Source: Mycobacterium numidiamassiliense (lineage in GTDB: Bacteria > Actinomycetota > Actinomycetes > Mycobacteriales > Mycobacteriaceae). Taken from it: a DNA stretch of 64,000 nucleotides. Below the pieces are notes generated by a model that was not told the DNA's origin, ran no database searches, and saw only the letters and a program-made list of their open reading frames with translations. Where the stretch lies: positions 558,001 to 622,000 of the forward strand of contig NZ_FUEZ01000004.1 of the NCBI RefSeq assembly GCF_900157365.1, read 5' to 3'. Positions 10,201 through 21,034 of this stretch are shown here, piece after piece. The first letter of the stretch is position 1; every line of letters starts with the position of its first letter. The position numbers and the translations under genes are program-made.

Positions 10201-10539
10201 ATGGCGAAAAAAGTCACCGTCACCTTGGTCGATGATTTCGACGGTGCGGGTGCCGCCGACGAAACTGTCGAATTCGGGCTTGACGGGGTGACCTATGAGA
10301 TTGATCTTTCGACTAAGAATGCCGCGAAACTCCGCGGTGATCTGAAGCAGTGGGTGGCAGCCGGCCGCCGTGTCGGTGGCCGCCGTCGTGGACGTACCGG
10401 CTCGGGACGGGGCCGTGGCGCCATTGACCGCGAGCAGAGCGCAGCGATCCGCGAATGGGCCCGGCGAAACGGCCACAACGTGTCGACGCGCGGCCGCATC
10501 CCGGCTGACGTCATCGACGCATTCCACGCCGCGACCTAA
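10201..10539 (+). CDS. lsr2: Lsr2 nucleoid-associated protein / xenogeneic silencer
   Basis: The 112-residue protein binds AT-rich DNA and silences transferred genes. The N-terminal dimerization domain ([15 protein letters not shown] to ~residue 60) is followed by a basic linker ([15 protein letters not shown]) and a C-terminal DNA-binding domain whose RGR hook appears in [14 protein letters not shown]. It follows lysS as in other mycobacteria, with its own leader of about 120 bases (10077-10200). A hairpin terminator follows. Confidence 0.97.
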   Translation: MAKKVTVTLVDDFDGAGAADETVEFGLDGVTYEIDLSTKNAAKLRGDLKQWVAAGRRVGGRRRGRTGSGRGRGAIDREQSAAIREWARRNGHNVSTRGRIPADVIDAFHAAT

Positions 10540-10548
10540 CAAACTGCC

Positions 10549-10590
10549 AACCGGCGCTCGGGCTAAAGGGCCCGGGCGCCGGTTCTTTGT
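10549..10590 (+). terminator. Intrinsic-type terminator after lsr2
   Basis: A 15-base stem (AACCGGCGCTCGGGC at 10549-10563 pairing with GCCCGGGCGCCGGTT at 10570-10584, one G-T pair) with a 6-base loop is followed by CTTTGT. It lies ten bases after the lsr2 stop. Confidence 0.75.
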
Positions 10591-10593
10591 CGC

Positions 10594-10610
10594 TTTCGCT
10601 AGTGGCGAAA
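10594..10610 (+). promoter_or_regulatory. Candidate ClgR operator upstream of clpC1
   Basis: TTTCGC-TAGTG-GCGAAA is a palindrome with perfect 6-base arms. It resembles the actinobacterial ClgR box (CGCYNANRGCG) with one mismatch. ClgR is known to activate clpC1 in mycobacteria. The rest of the 10611-10837 gap shows no gene. Confidence 0.4.
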
Positions 10611-10837
10611 TGATTGCCGGCGACTAGGCGAAACGATTTCGTGGTTCGCCTCGTTTGTTCAAATACGGCTCTAGGTATCGGGGATTCCCTACAGAGAGCC
10701 GAGCAGGGCCCGTCGGCAAGGCACCGGCGAGGTAGGAAGCCTGGCGGGCCGACCATTACAGTGGACACCAGGTACGCGATTCCGGCCCACTGGCCGGCCG
10801 AGGCTTGTACCGATGGTGAGGGAGAGCAGGTAACCCG

Positions 10838-13372
<2,535 letters not shown>

Positions 13373-13382
13373 CGATTTCAGG

Positions 13383-13426
13383 AAACGGGCGGTTAGTCTC
13401 TGACGGGACTACCGCCCGTTTTCGTT
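13383..13426 (+). terminator. Intrinsic-type terminator after clpC1
   Basis: AAACGGGCGGTTAGTC (13383-13398) pairs with GACTACCGCCCGTTT (13407-13421), with one bulged T, and is followed by TTCGTTT. It starts about ten bases after the clpC1 stop. Confidence 0.8.
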
Positions 13427-13448
13427 TGCTCGAGAGAAGGGCTTGCCT

Positions 13449-13829
13449 GTGCTGATCGTGACCACCAATGACCTTCCTGGCTGGGAGATCCAGCGAGTAT
13501 GCGGTGAAGTGTTCGGCCTGACGGTCCGCTCGCGAAATGCGTTCTCCCAAATTGGCGCCGGATTCAAGTCCATGTTCGGCGGAGAACTGCAGGGCATGAC
13601 CAAGAACCTCGCCGACAGCCGCAACGAGGCGATGGGCCGGCTGATCGCCGAGGCGCGCAATCGGGGTGGCAACGCGATCGTCGCGATGCGCTTCGACACC
13701 ACCGAGATCGGCGACGTGTGGACCGAGATCTGCGCCTACGGCACGGCGGTGCAAGCTGTTCCGGTCACCGACGCCGCGAGGTACACGGCGAGCCAGCTCG
13801 GCTACGGCGGTCAGGCACCGCAGCAGTGA
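13449..13829 (+). CDS. YbjQ/UPF0145 family protein
   Basis: The 126-residue protein is a compact domain with VTTNDLPGWEIQRVCGEVFGLTV, MTKNLADSRNEAMGRLIAEA and GGNAIVAMRFDTTEI, typical of the YbjQ family (often labelled heavy-metal-binding domain). Function is not established. GTG 13449 has AGAAGGG at 7-base spacing. A TTG at 13443 would add two residues but sits too close to that site. M. tuberculosis has PE_PGRS59 and Rv3594 in this interval, as recalled, so this gene is part of a variable segment. Confidence 0.8.
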   Translation: MLIVTTNDLPGWEIQRVCGEVFGLTVRSRNAFSQIGAGFKSMFGGELQGMTKNLADSRNEAMGRLIAEARNRGGNAIVAMRFDTTEIGDVWTEICAYGTAVQAVPVTDAARYTASQLGYGGQAPQQ

Positions 13830-13855
13830 ATCGAGCGCTTGTGCCGGCGGTCTAG

Positions 13856-13960
13856 ACTGACCGTTGTTGTCGACGGGCGAAGGAATCTGGTGAAATTCCA
13901 GAACGGTCGCGCCACTGTCCAAAGTCAGACCCGAACCTCGTCACCAACACCCAAGGTGGG
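13856..13960 (+). ncRNA. Cobalamin (AdoCbl) riboswitch
   Basis: The segment contains GGAATCTGGTGAAATTCCAG, then ACGGTCGCGCCACTGT and AGTCAGACC. This is the order and wording of the conserved cobalamin riboswitch core (GGAA..GGTG..AATCC..A.GGTCCCGCCACTGT..GTCAG). It ends about 30 bases before cbtB, whose SD (AGAAGGAG, 13974-13981) could be sequestered. B12 excess should turn off cobalt uptake. Exact ends are approximate. Confidence 0.85.
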
Positions 13961-13987
13961 ACGCGATATCCCCAGAAGGAGTCAACG

Positions 13988-14209
13988 GTGTCCAATAGTG
14001 TGTCCGGTTCCAGCGCAACTCGTACGCGTGCGGTAGATCTCTCGGCGGCGAGTGCCGCGCTGTGGCTGGCGGCGACCGCCTTCCTGGCGTTGCTCGCGAT
14101 TTACTTCATCGGCGTCGACCAGGGCGCCGTATCGCTGTTCGGCAGCGACTCGCACGTGCACGAGTTCGTGCACGACGCGCGGCACCTACTCGGCTTCCCC
14201 TGCCACTGA
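13988..14209 (+). CDS. cbtB: CbtB cobalt transporter subunit
   Basis: The 73-residue protein has one membrane segment (about residues 21-42) and a C-terminal metal-binding tail with spaced histidines (HVHEFVHDARHLLGFPCH), as in CbtB proteins. CbtB works with CbtA in cobalt uptake for B12 synthesis. The gene lies directly under the cobalamin riboswitch with a strong SD before GTG 13988. CbtA follows after 9 bases. Confidence 0.88.
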   Translation: MSNSVSGSSATRTRAVDLSAASAALWLAATAFLALLAIYFIGVDQGAVSLFGSDSHVHEFVHDARHLLGFPCH

Positions 14210-14218
14210 CCCGGCAGC

Positions 14219-15010
14219 GTGGAAAAGCGTCTGATCGCACGCGGGCTGCTCGCCGGCGCACTGGGCGCGGTCCTGGCATTCGCCTTCGCCCGGCTGTGCG
14301 CCGAACCGGTAATTGCCCGCGCGATCGCTTTTGAGGACGGCCGGACCGAGGCCGAGCAGGCGCAGGGTGTGCACGAGCACGGCGCCGAGCTGTTCACCCG
14401 AGGCGTGCAGTCGGGCGTCGGACTGGGCTTCGGTGTGCTGATTTTCGGCCTCGCCATGGGAGCGCTGTTCGCCGTGCTGTTTTGCGTGGTCTACGGCCGC
14501 GCGGGAAACATTGCGGCACGGCCACTTTCGGTCCTGCTTGCCGCGGCCGCATTCGTGTCGGTGTATCTGGTTCCGTTCGTGAAGTATCCGCCGAATCCGC
14601 CAGCCGTCGGACAGTCCGACACCATCGGGATGCGCACCGGCTGGTATCTGGTGATGGTGCTGGTATCGGTGGTGTTGGCGATCGCGGCGGTCCTGCTGGC
14701 CCGGCGGTTGTCGGAGCAGCTCGGTGCGTGGAACGGCCGACTGCTCGCGGCGGGGGTTTACCTGGCGACGATCGTCGTGGTGATGGTGTTGCTCCCGACG
14801 GTGGACGAGACACCACAGCCGCTGCGTGAGGCCTCGGGCGCGATCATCTATCCCGGGTTTCCCGCCGACGTCCTCTACGAATTCAGGGTGCTATCCCTGG
14901 CGACGCAGCTGGTGCTGTGGGTGACAATCGGCCTGGTCTTCGCGCCTCTGGCCGAGCGGCTGCTCGGGGACAGGGCCACGAGCGAACGGGCATCGAGTAT
15001 CCCGGCGTGA
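14219..15010 (+). CDS. cbtA: CbtA cobalt transporter membrane subunit
   Basis: The 263-residue protein has about five hydrophobic segments (near residues 7-28, 70-95, 100-118, 140-160, 170-190, and a final one near 225-250). It also has the CbtA hallmarks EHGAELFTRGVQSGVGLG and PFVKYPPNPPAVG. It is predicted to import cobalt, in line with the upstream cobalamin riboswitch. The start is GTG 14219, and the end overlaps the next gene (GTGA). Confidence 0.88.
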   Translation: MEKRLIARGLLAGALGAVLAFAFARLCAEPVIARAIAFEDGRTEAEQAQGVHEHGAELFTRGVQSGVGLGFGVLIFGLAMGALFAVLFCVVYGRAGNIAARPLSVLLAAAAFVSVYLVPFVKYPPNPPAVGQSDTIGMRTGWYLVMVLVSVVLAIAAVLLARRLSEQLGAWNGRLLAAGVYLATIVVVMVLLPTVDETPQPLREASGAIIYPGFPADVLYEFRVLSLATQLVLWVTIGLVFAPLAERLLGDRATSERASSIPA

Positions 15011-15561
15011 CCGAGGTCGTGCGGCTGACCCTGGTGTCGCACGCGATGACCGATGCGATGGCAGCCGGGCGTTTTCCCGCCGACGAACCGCTGAACGACA
15101 CCGGCCTTCGGCACGTCGAAGCTGCCGCGGGGCTTGGGGCCGTCGCTGCCGATACCCGCCAACTCAGCGGTCCCGAACGCCGGGCGCGGCAAACCGCGCA
15201 GTTGTTGGGCTTGCACGTCACGACCGAGCCGCGGTTGGCCGACCTTGACTGCGGGCGTTGGCGCGGGCAGGCGCTGGACGACGTCGACCCGACCGATCTT
15301 CGGCGCTGGCTGGCCGAGCCGGCGTCGGCGCCGCACGGGGGGGAGTCGATTCTCGACCTCATCGATCGGGTATCCGTGTGGCTGGAGTCGTTGAGCGACA
15401 ACACTTTACGCACGGTGGCAGTGACGCATCCGGCGGTGATTCGGGCCGCCGTCCTGCTCGCGCTGAAGGCCCCGGCCGAATCGTTCTGGCGTATCGACGT
15501 CACGCCGGCCAGCCGCACTACCCTGCATTTTCGCCAGAACCGTTGGACGCTGAGGATTTAA
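15007..15561 (+). CDS. Histidine-phosphatase-like protein, CbtA-linked
   Basis: The 184-residue protein has the histidine phosphatase (phosphoglycerate mutase-like) fold: a PLNDTGLRHVEAAAG segment, the SGPERRARQTAQLLG segment, DCGRWRGQALDDV, and the second catalytic His in AVTHPAVIRAA. The first motif, normally LxRHGxT, reads LVSHAMTDA, so the phosphate-binding Arg and the Gly are changed while the nucleophile His is kept. It overlaps cbtA by 4 bases and so belongs to the B12-controlled operon. A CobC-like role in B12 synthesis is possible, but activity is doubtful. Confidence 0.8.
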   Translation: MTEVVRLTLVSHAMTDAMAAGRFPADEPLNDTGLRHVEAAAGLGAVAADTRQLSGPERRARQTAQLLGLHVTTEPRLADLDCGRWRGQALDDVDPTDLRRWLAEPASAPHGGESILDLIDRVSVWLESLSDNTLRTVAVTHPAVIRAAVLLALKAPAESFWRIDVTPASRTTLHFRQNRWTLRI

Positions 15562-15565
15562 AGCG

Positions 15566-16933
15566 CTACTGCGGTGCGATCAACCCGAAGACCTGTTTGG
15601 CCAACTGCAGCATCCAGCCGGTCACCTTCGGCCCGTGGTCGCGGGGCCAGTTGAGCTGGAAGCTGACCACCCACGGCTGCTTCGTCTTGTCGACGGTATA
15701 CCAGCTGAAGGTCAAATCCCCCGGCAGCCCACCGGCTTTCGCGGCGATGTACGGCCAGACATTCCGATCCAGCTGGATACCCGATACGGCTGACATGATC
15801 TGCTTGACGGGCGCGGCCTCGCCGACCGCGTCGGCCTGCAGCGCCGCGTGGACGCGGCAGATGTCTTGGGCGTTGCCGTACCATTCGGCGCCGTAGGCGG
15901 AGGCCGGCGTGTGCGCATGCATCGGATCAGGTTGGTAGGGAGCCGAATTCACCTGTTCCAGCAGTGCGGCGCGGCCCTGCGGGGACGCCTGCTGCCACTG
16001 TGTGCGCAGATCGGGCTGGCCCCAGCCGATGGAGAACATCTCGTACATGGTGGGGAAGGGTGTCATGCTGGCCGGATCGTGATGGCCAGCCGAGGCGAGC
16101 GCGGCGTCGATAGCCTGCGGGCCCATCCGTTCGATCAGCAAGTCGGTCGCCATGTTGTCACTGGTGGCGATCATCTTCTCCGCGGCGGTCCGCACCGAGA
16201 CGTGTGCTCCCACAGGCAAAGCCAAGCCCGAAGAACCAACGGCCTTGCTCTTCTCGGTGACCGTCAACTGATCGTCCCAGGACACCGTGTGGTTGCGCAC
16301 GGCGGTCGCCAGCGCGTGCAACACGTACAGCTTGAAAATCGATGCCAGTGGCAGAGATTCGCTGGTGTTGGTGCCCTGTACGGGGTCGCAGTGACCGTCG
16401 TCGACCTTGGCAACCTGGTAGGAGTAGCGGGCGCCGGTCTTGCTCAGCACCGCGTCGACGTCGTGCCATGAGTTGATGGTCGGGGGCAGGGTCTCGAGAT
16501 CGAACCCGTCAACCTCCCCGAGGTCGTCGGTGTGAATCCGGATGTCTTGTCGCGCGCCGTAGGACGAGGTGAGGTGCAGCGTGGCCGCGCTGGCGGTGAT
16601 GTCCACGCCGTCAAGGGTGAAGGGGCGATCCCACCACAGCCCTTCCATGGTGGTTTCCACCGAATCGACCTTGCTCGGCGCGGCCAGCGTGCGAACGCCG
16701 ACCGGGCCGATGGGCCAGTCCGAGTTGAGCATGTCCATGGTCTGCTGCGCGCGCAGGCCCGGGGGAGTCCTGGTGTCGATCGGACGGGACGGGTTCGCCG
16801 CATTCGCTTGCGGGGATGGCGAGGGCGCGCAACCCGGTGTCAGGGTCGCGACGAGTGCGGTGACTGCGGTGACGGCAAGCACGCGCCGCCGCGCCGGGTG
16901 TCGCTTATGCAGTGGGCTTCTTCCCGGTGACAT
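15566..16933 (-). CDS. lpqF: LpqF lipoprotein, class A beta-lactamase-like
   Basis: The 455-residue protein has a signal peptide and lipobox LTPGC (Cys ~35). It then has an N-terminal domain of about 150 residues and a serine beta-lactamase-like domain with ASIFK (SxxK nucleophile), SDN in ATSDNMATD and a KAG triad equivalent. It matches M. tuberculosis LpqF (Rv3593) along its length. It is probably exported and lipid-anchored; substrate is unknown. The ATG at 16933 lies inside the end of mhuD (29-base overlap); the longer opening to 17044 is only mhuD in another frame. Confidence 0.88.
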   Translation of the reverse strand: MSPGRSPLHKRHPARRRVLAVTAVTALVATLTPGCAPSPSPQANAANPSRPIDTRTPPGLRAQQTMDMLNSDWPIGPVGVRTLAAPSKVDSVETTMEGLWWDRPFTLDGVDITASAATLHLTSSYGARQDIRIHTDDLGEVDGFDLETLPPTINSWHDVDAVLSKTGARYSYQVAKVDDGHCDPVQGTNTSESLPLASIFKLYVLHALATAVRNHTVSWDDQLTVTEKSKAVGSSGLALPVGAHVSVRTAAEKMIATSDNMATDLLIERMGPQAIDAALASAGHHDPASMTPFPTMYEMFSIGWGQPDLRTQWQQASPQGRAALLEQVNSAPYQPDPMHAHTPASAYGAEWYGNAQDICRVHAALQADAVGEAAPVKQIMSAVSGIQLDRNVWPYIAAKAGGLPGDLTFSWYTVDKTKQPWVVSFQLNWPRDHGPKVTGWMLQLAKQVFGLIAPQ

Positions 16934-17225
16934 CCATGACGACCTCGAATTCCAGCAACGACGCGCCAGTCGCCACCGGGTTGGCGCGCTGGCCGGCATG
17001 GGCTTCGATGGCGGGCCCATTCGCCCACGCCTGGAATGCTTCATCGGACTCCCACTGTGTCACCACGAAGTAGCGGTTCTCACCCTTGACCGGGCGCAGC
17101 AGCTGAAAGCCGAGGAAGCCGGGCTGGTTGTCCACGGCGTGAGCGCGGTGGGCGAACCGCTTCTCCAGCTCAGGGCCAGCGTCGGCGGGTATTTCGATTG
17201 CATTGATCTTTACCACTGGCGGCAT
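16905..17225 (-). CDS. mhuD: MhuD heme-degrading monooxygenase
   Basis: The 106-residue protein is an antibiotic-biosynthesis-monooxygenase fold, nearly identical in pattern to M. tuberculosis MhuD (Rv3592), which degrades heme to mycobilins and releases iron. Heme-site features are retained: the Asn near residue 7 (KINAIEI), Trp in QWESDEAFQAWANG and His in IEAHAGQRANPV. ATG 17225 gives the family N-terminus MPPVVKINAI. It is followed in overlap by lpqF on the same strand. Confidence 0.92.
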   Translation of the reverse strand: MPPVVKINAIEIPADAGPELEKRFAHRAHAVDNQPGFLGFQLLRPVKGENRYFVVTQWESDEAFQAWANGPAIEAHAGQRANPVATGASLLEFEVVMDVTGKKPTA

Positions 17226-17290
17226 GCCCGTTAGGCTACCGCGCCCCCCTCGCCTGTCCCGCTCTAGGTCGTGGCACGCAAGATGGTGAG

Positions 17291-18055
17291 ATGACCCGCG
17301 ACCTGTTGACCTGCCGCGGCGGCCGAGGTGAGCCATTGGTGCTGGTGCACGGCTTGATGGGCCGGGGCACCACGTGGTCGCGGCAGCTCGGTTGGCTGAC
17401 TCGGCTGGGCACCGTCTACACCTACGATGCGCCATGGCACCGGGGCCGCGACGTCGACGACCCGCATCCGATCAGCACCGAGCGGTTCGTCGCCGATCTG
17501 GGCGATGCCGTGAGCGCGTTGGGGGCGCCGGCCCGGCTCGTCGGGCATTCGATGGGCGGTCTGCATTCGTGGTGTCTTGCCGCTGCGCGTCCAGACCTGG
17601 TGTCGGCCTTGGTCATCGAAGACATGGCGCCGGATTTCCGCGGCCGCACCACCGGTCCATGGGAGCCGTGGTTGCATGCGCTTCCGGTTGAATTCGACTC
17701 CGCTGAACAGGTATTCGGTGAATTTGGTCCCGTTGCCGGCCGCTATTTTCTGGAGGCCTTCGACCGCACCGACAGCGGATGGCGGTTGCACGGGCACACG
17801 TCGCGATGGATCGAGATCGCGGCCGAGTGGGGCACCCGCGACTACTGGGCGCAGTGGCTGGCGGTGCGGGCGCCTGCCCTGCTCATCGAGGCCGGTAATT
17901 CGGTGACCCCGCCCGGTCAGATGCAAGAGATGAACAAAAATCATTCCGCCACAACATATTTGGCCGTCCCGGAAGCCGGGCACCTGGTTCATGACGAAGC
18001 GCCGGAGGTGTATCGCCGGGCGGTCGAGTCATTCCTCGCCGGCGAACGCGCCTGA
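17291..18055 (+). CDS. Alpha/beta hydrolase (Rv3591c-like)
   Basis: The 254-residue protein has the alpha/beta-hydrolase fold: the oxyanion loop LVHGLMGRG, the nucleophile elbow GHSMGGLHS, an acid in LLIEAGNSV and the catalytic His in AGHLVHDEAP. The substrate is unknown. It is divergent from mhuD, with 65 bases between the starts, and is followed by the relocated hyc-type locus. Confidence 0.85.
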   Translation: MTRDLLTCRGGRGEPLVLVHGLMGRGTTWSRQLGWLTRLGTVYTYDAPWHRGRDVDDPHPISTERFVADLGDAVSALGAPARLVGHSMGGLHSWCLAAARPDLVSALVIEDMAPDFRGRTTGPWEPWLHALPVEFDSAEQVFGEFGPVAGRYFLEAFDRTDSGWRLHGHTSRWIEIAAEWGTRDYWAQWLAVRAPALLIEAGNSVTPPGQMQEMNKNHSATTYLAVPEAGHLVHDEAPEVYRRAVESFLAGERA

Positions 18056-18202
18056 GTATCGCCGGTCGGGCCGATGGTGGCCGCCCCGTCTGCAAAGTCT
18101 TGGCATCCCCCTAGGGCTGCGCGCGGGTGAGCGCTCGGCGACCCCGCGTCAGACGTGGCCCGCGAACGTCGTCGAATAATATGATAAATTCTTCAATTGT
18201 TC

Positions 18203-18223
18203 GAATATAGAAACTTTGTATTC
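18203..18223 (+). promoter_or_regulatory. AT-rich control region and imperfect dyad before the ArsR gene
   Basis: In an unusually AT-rich block (about 18174-18230), the arms GAATA and TATTC of a 21-base imperfect palindrome lie just before the ArsR-type gene. This is a reasonable autoregulatory operator, but no operator sequence was verified. The 18056-18173 part of the gap shows no gene. Confidence 0.4.
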
Positions 18224-18240
18224 TTCAGGAGATCAGTGCC

Positions 18241-18576
18241 GTGTCCAAGCCGCTGTACAAGGTCAAGGCCGAGTTGTTCAAGACGTTGGGACATCCGGCG
18301 CGGATCCGGATTCTGGAGCTTCTCGTGACGGGCGACAAATCGGTCGCTGAGTTGCTGCCCGAGGTCGGCGTGGAGTCTTCGAATCTGTCCCAGCAGCTGG
18401 GCATTCTGCGCCGGGCCGGGGTGGTCGACGCGCAACGGGACGGCAACACGATGATCTACTCGATCGCCTCCCCGGATATCGCCGAACTTATGATGGTGGC
18501 GCGCAAGGTTCTCACCGGGGTGCTTCGCGATCGCGTCGCGGTGTTGGAGGGCCTGCGAGCCGGCGGCGGGGAGTAG
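18241..18576 (+). CDS. ArsR-family regulator (Rv0081-like)
   Basis: The 111-residue protein is a winged-helix repressor: HPARIRILELL (helix 2-3), SVAELLPEVGVESSNLSQQLGILRRAGVV (recognition region) and the wing AQRDGNTMIYSI. No cysteine metal site is present. It closely resembles M. tuberculosis Rv0081, a hub of the hypoxia response that represses itself and the genes downstream. It starts at GTG 18241 after AGGAGATC. It is followed by six genes of the membrane complex on the same strand. Confidence 0.9.
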   Translation: MSKPLYKVKAELFKTLGHPARIRILELLVTGDKSVAELLPEVGVESSNLSQQLGILRRAGVVDAQRDGNTMIYSIASPDIAELMMVARKVLTGVLRDRVAVLEGLRAGGGE

Positions 18577-18581
18577 CGTCC

Positions 18582-19061
18582 ATGGGCTGGATTTCCAAAG
18601 CGTTCCGGGTCGGTCGGATCGCGGAGCCCGCGGAACCCGCACCGCAATCGTTGATGAACCCCCCTGCGGGAGTGCGTGGTTCACTTCAGGTCCGGCACGT
18701 CGACGCCGGTTCGTGCAATGGGTGCGAGGTGGAGATCTCGGGCGCGTTCGGACCGGTGTACGACGCCGAGCGGTTCGGCGCGAGGCTGGTGGCGTCCCCG
18801 CGCCACGCGGACGCATTGCTGGTGACCGGCGTCGTGACACACAACATGGCCGGTCCGTTGCGCACCACGATCGACGCCACGCCGCGACCGCGGCTGGTGA
18901 TCGCCTGTGGGGACTGCGCCCTGAACCGAGGAGTCTTCGCGGACGCCTACGGCGTGGTCGGCGCAGTGGACGAGGTGGTGCCCGTCGATGTGGAAATCCC
19001 GGGATGCCCGCCGACGCCGAGCGACATCGTTGCGGCTCTGCGATCGGTGACCGGCAAATGA
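18582..19061 (+). CDS. NuoB/HycG-like [4Fe-4S] small subunit (Rv0082-like)
   Basis: The 159-residue protein carries the cysteines of the N2-type cluster: GSCNGCE (C45, C48), ACGDC (C109, C112) and IPGCPPTP (C142). It corresponds to the small, electron-transferring subunit of group 4 hydrogenases and complex I. It would sit at the membrane next to the NuoH-like subunit and pass electrons to or from the large subunit. Its stop overlaps the next start (ATGA). Confidence 0.88.
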   Translation: MGWISKAFRVGRIAEPAEPAPQSLMNPPAGVRGSLQVRHVDAGSCNGCEVEISGAFGPVYDAERFGARLVASPRHADALLVTGVVTHNMAGPLRTTIDATPRPRLVIACGDCALNRGVFADAYGVVGAVDEVVPVDVEIPGCPPTPSDIVAALRSVTGK

Positions 19062-21034
19062 CAACCGGGCTGGCGACCACTGCGGTGGTCCAGCCAAATC
19101 TGCTGTATCGCAAGGATTTCAGCTCCGTCATTTCGGGTGGGCTGACGTCACTGGTCGGTGCGAGCGGGGTGTGGGCAGGCGCGCTGGGGATGTTTGGGTC
19201 GGTTCACGCACTCCAAATCGGGTGGTTACTTCCCCTGTCGGGGGTGCAACTCGCGCTCGATCCGCTCGGCGGGTTTTTTATGACGCTCACCGGGGCGGTC
19301 GCGGTCGCGGTCGGACTGTATGTGATCGGGTATGGGCGGCGCGGGCATCTGGGTCGGGTCCCACTGGCCTTGTTGCCGATGTTTGTCGCGGCGATGCTGC
19401 TGGTTACCGCCGCGGGGTCGGTGACCACGTTTTTGTTGACGTGGGAGCTCATGGCGGTCGCGTCGTTGGTGTTGGTGCTGGCCGGGCACACCCGCGCGCA
19501 GGTTCGCTCCGCCGCATTGGTGCACGCGGTGATGACCCAGTTGGGGTTCGTGGCGATCCTGGTCGGGCTGATGGTCTTGTCGGCAGCCGGCGGCGCAGAC
19601 CGGTTCGCCGATTTACACCGGATACCGCAGGGTGCCTCCACTGCCGTCTTTCTGTTGACGCTGGCGGGGTTCGGGTCCAAGGCCGGGCTGGTTCCGCTGC
19701 ACGCCTGGTTGCCGCGCGCCCACCCGGAGGCGCCCAGCCCGGTGTCGGCCCTGATGAGTGCGGCGATGGTCAACCTGGGTGTCTATGGCATCTGTCGTTT
19801 CGACCTGCAACTACTCGGGCCGGGTCCGCGCTGGTGGGGGCTCGCCCTGATGGTTGTCGGCGGCGTGTCGGCGCTCTACGGCGTTGTGGAGGCTTCGGTG
19901 GCTACGGATATCAAACGGCTGCTTGCCTATTCGACGACCGAAAACCTTGGCTTGATCACGCTGGCTTTGGGGGCTGCGACCTTGTTCGCGGCCTCCGGAG
20001 CGTCGGGGCCGGCGACGATCGCCGCGACCGCGGCCATGTTGCACCTGATCGCGCATGCGGCGTTCAAAAGCCTCGGATTCCTGGCGGCCGGGTCGGTGCT
20101 GGCCGCGACCGGGCTTCGGGACCTCGACCGGCTGGGCGGCCTGGCGCGCCGGATGCCGGCGACCACCACCCTGTTCGGGGTCGCCGCGCTCGGGGCGTGC
20201 GGGCTGCCCCTGGGCGCCGGTTTCGTCAGCGAGTGGCTGCTGGTCCAGTCCCTGATCCACACGGCCGCCGGGCATTCCACCGTCCTGGCTCTGACCACAC
20301 CGCTGGCGGTCGGCGCGGTTGCGCTCACCACGGGCCTGGGGGTGGCTGCGATGGTCAAGGCATTCGGGATCGGATTCCTCGCGCGGCCGCGCAGCCAGGA
20401 AGCCGCCGAGGCCCGCGAGGCACCCGGCAGCATGCTGGCCGGTATGGGAATCGCGGCGGCCTTCTGTCTGGTGCTGGCGGTGGTGCCCTCGGTTTTCGCG
20501 CCCGCGCTGCGTCGGGCGGTCGCTGCGCTACCCGCAGCCCGGACGGTGGAGTCAACGGGTCTCGGCGCCGTGGTGCGACTGCCCGGCCTGCAGGGGTCGA
20601 TCGCACCCGGGGTGATCGCCGCGGGCGTCGGTGTGGCCGCGCTGACCGCCGCTGCGCTCACCCGTTGGCGTCGCGGGCGGCGGCCGGCACCCGTGACATT
20701 GCCGCTATGGGCATGCGGCGCGGACGATCTCACCGCACGCATGCAGTACACCGCCACGTCGTTCGCCGAGCCGCTGCAACGGGTTTTCGGTGACGTCCTG
20801 CGTCCGGACACCGATATCGAGGTCACTCACACACCCGAATCGCGCTACCTGGCTGACAAGATCACCTACCGCAGCAGAATCGCCGATGCGATCGAGGAGC
20901 GCTGCTACACGCCGGTGATCCAGGCGGTGGCGGCTGCGGCGGGACTGATGCGGCGCGCCCACACCGGCAGCGTGCACCTGTATCTGGCTTACGGTGCGCT
21001 CGGTGTGTTGATCGTGCTGGTGGTAGCCCGATGA
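19058..21034 (+). CDS. NuoL/HyfB-like antiporter subunit (Rv0083-like)
   Basis: The 658-residue protein is an integral membrane proton-pumping subunit with about 14 hydrophobic helices. It has the proton_antipo_M core: the Glu in LLTWELMAVASL, Lys in GSKAGLVPLHAWLPRAHPEAPS (discontinuous helix) and TDIKRLLAYSTTENLGL. The C-terminal ~100 residues (LWACGADDLTARMQYTATSF) match the HyfB/HycC tail. It is the larger of two such subunits in the complex. Confidence 0.9.
   Translation: MTTGLATTAVVQPNLLYRKDFSSVISGGLTSLVGASGVWAGALGMFGSVHALQIGWLLPLSGVQLALDPLGGFFMTLTGAVAVAVGLYVIGYGRRGHLGRVPLALLPMFVAAMLLVTAAGSVTTFLLTWELMAVASLVLVLAGHTRAQVRSAALVHAVMTQLGFVAILVGLMVLSAAGGADRFADLHRIPQGASTAVFLLTLAGFGSKAGLVPLHAWLPRAHPEAPSPVSALMSAAMVNLGVYGICRFDLQLLGPGPRWWGLALMVVGGVSALYGVVEASVATDIKRLLAYSTTENLGLITLALGAATLFAASGASGPATIAATAAMLHLIAHAAFKSLGFLAAGSVLAATGLRDLDRLGGLARRMPATTTLFGVAALGACGLPLGAGFVSEWLLVQSLIHTAAGHSTVLALTTPLAVGAVALTTGLGVAAMVKAFGIGFLARPRSQEAAEAREAPGSMLAGMGIAAAFCLVLAVVPSVFAPALRRAVAALPAARTVESTGLGAVVRLPGLQGSIAPGVIAAGVGVAALTAAALTRWRRGRRPAPVTLPLWACGADDLTARMQYTATSFAEPLQRVFGDVLRPDTDIEVTHTPESRYLADKITYRSRIADAIEERCYTPVIQAVAAAAGLMRRAHTGSVHLYLAYGALGVLIVLVVAR

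Noticed and set aside
16934..17044. Longer N-terminus for LpqF
   Set aside because: The extra codons are mhuD read in another frame, and the signal peptide with lipobox only makes sense from the start at 16933.
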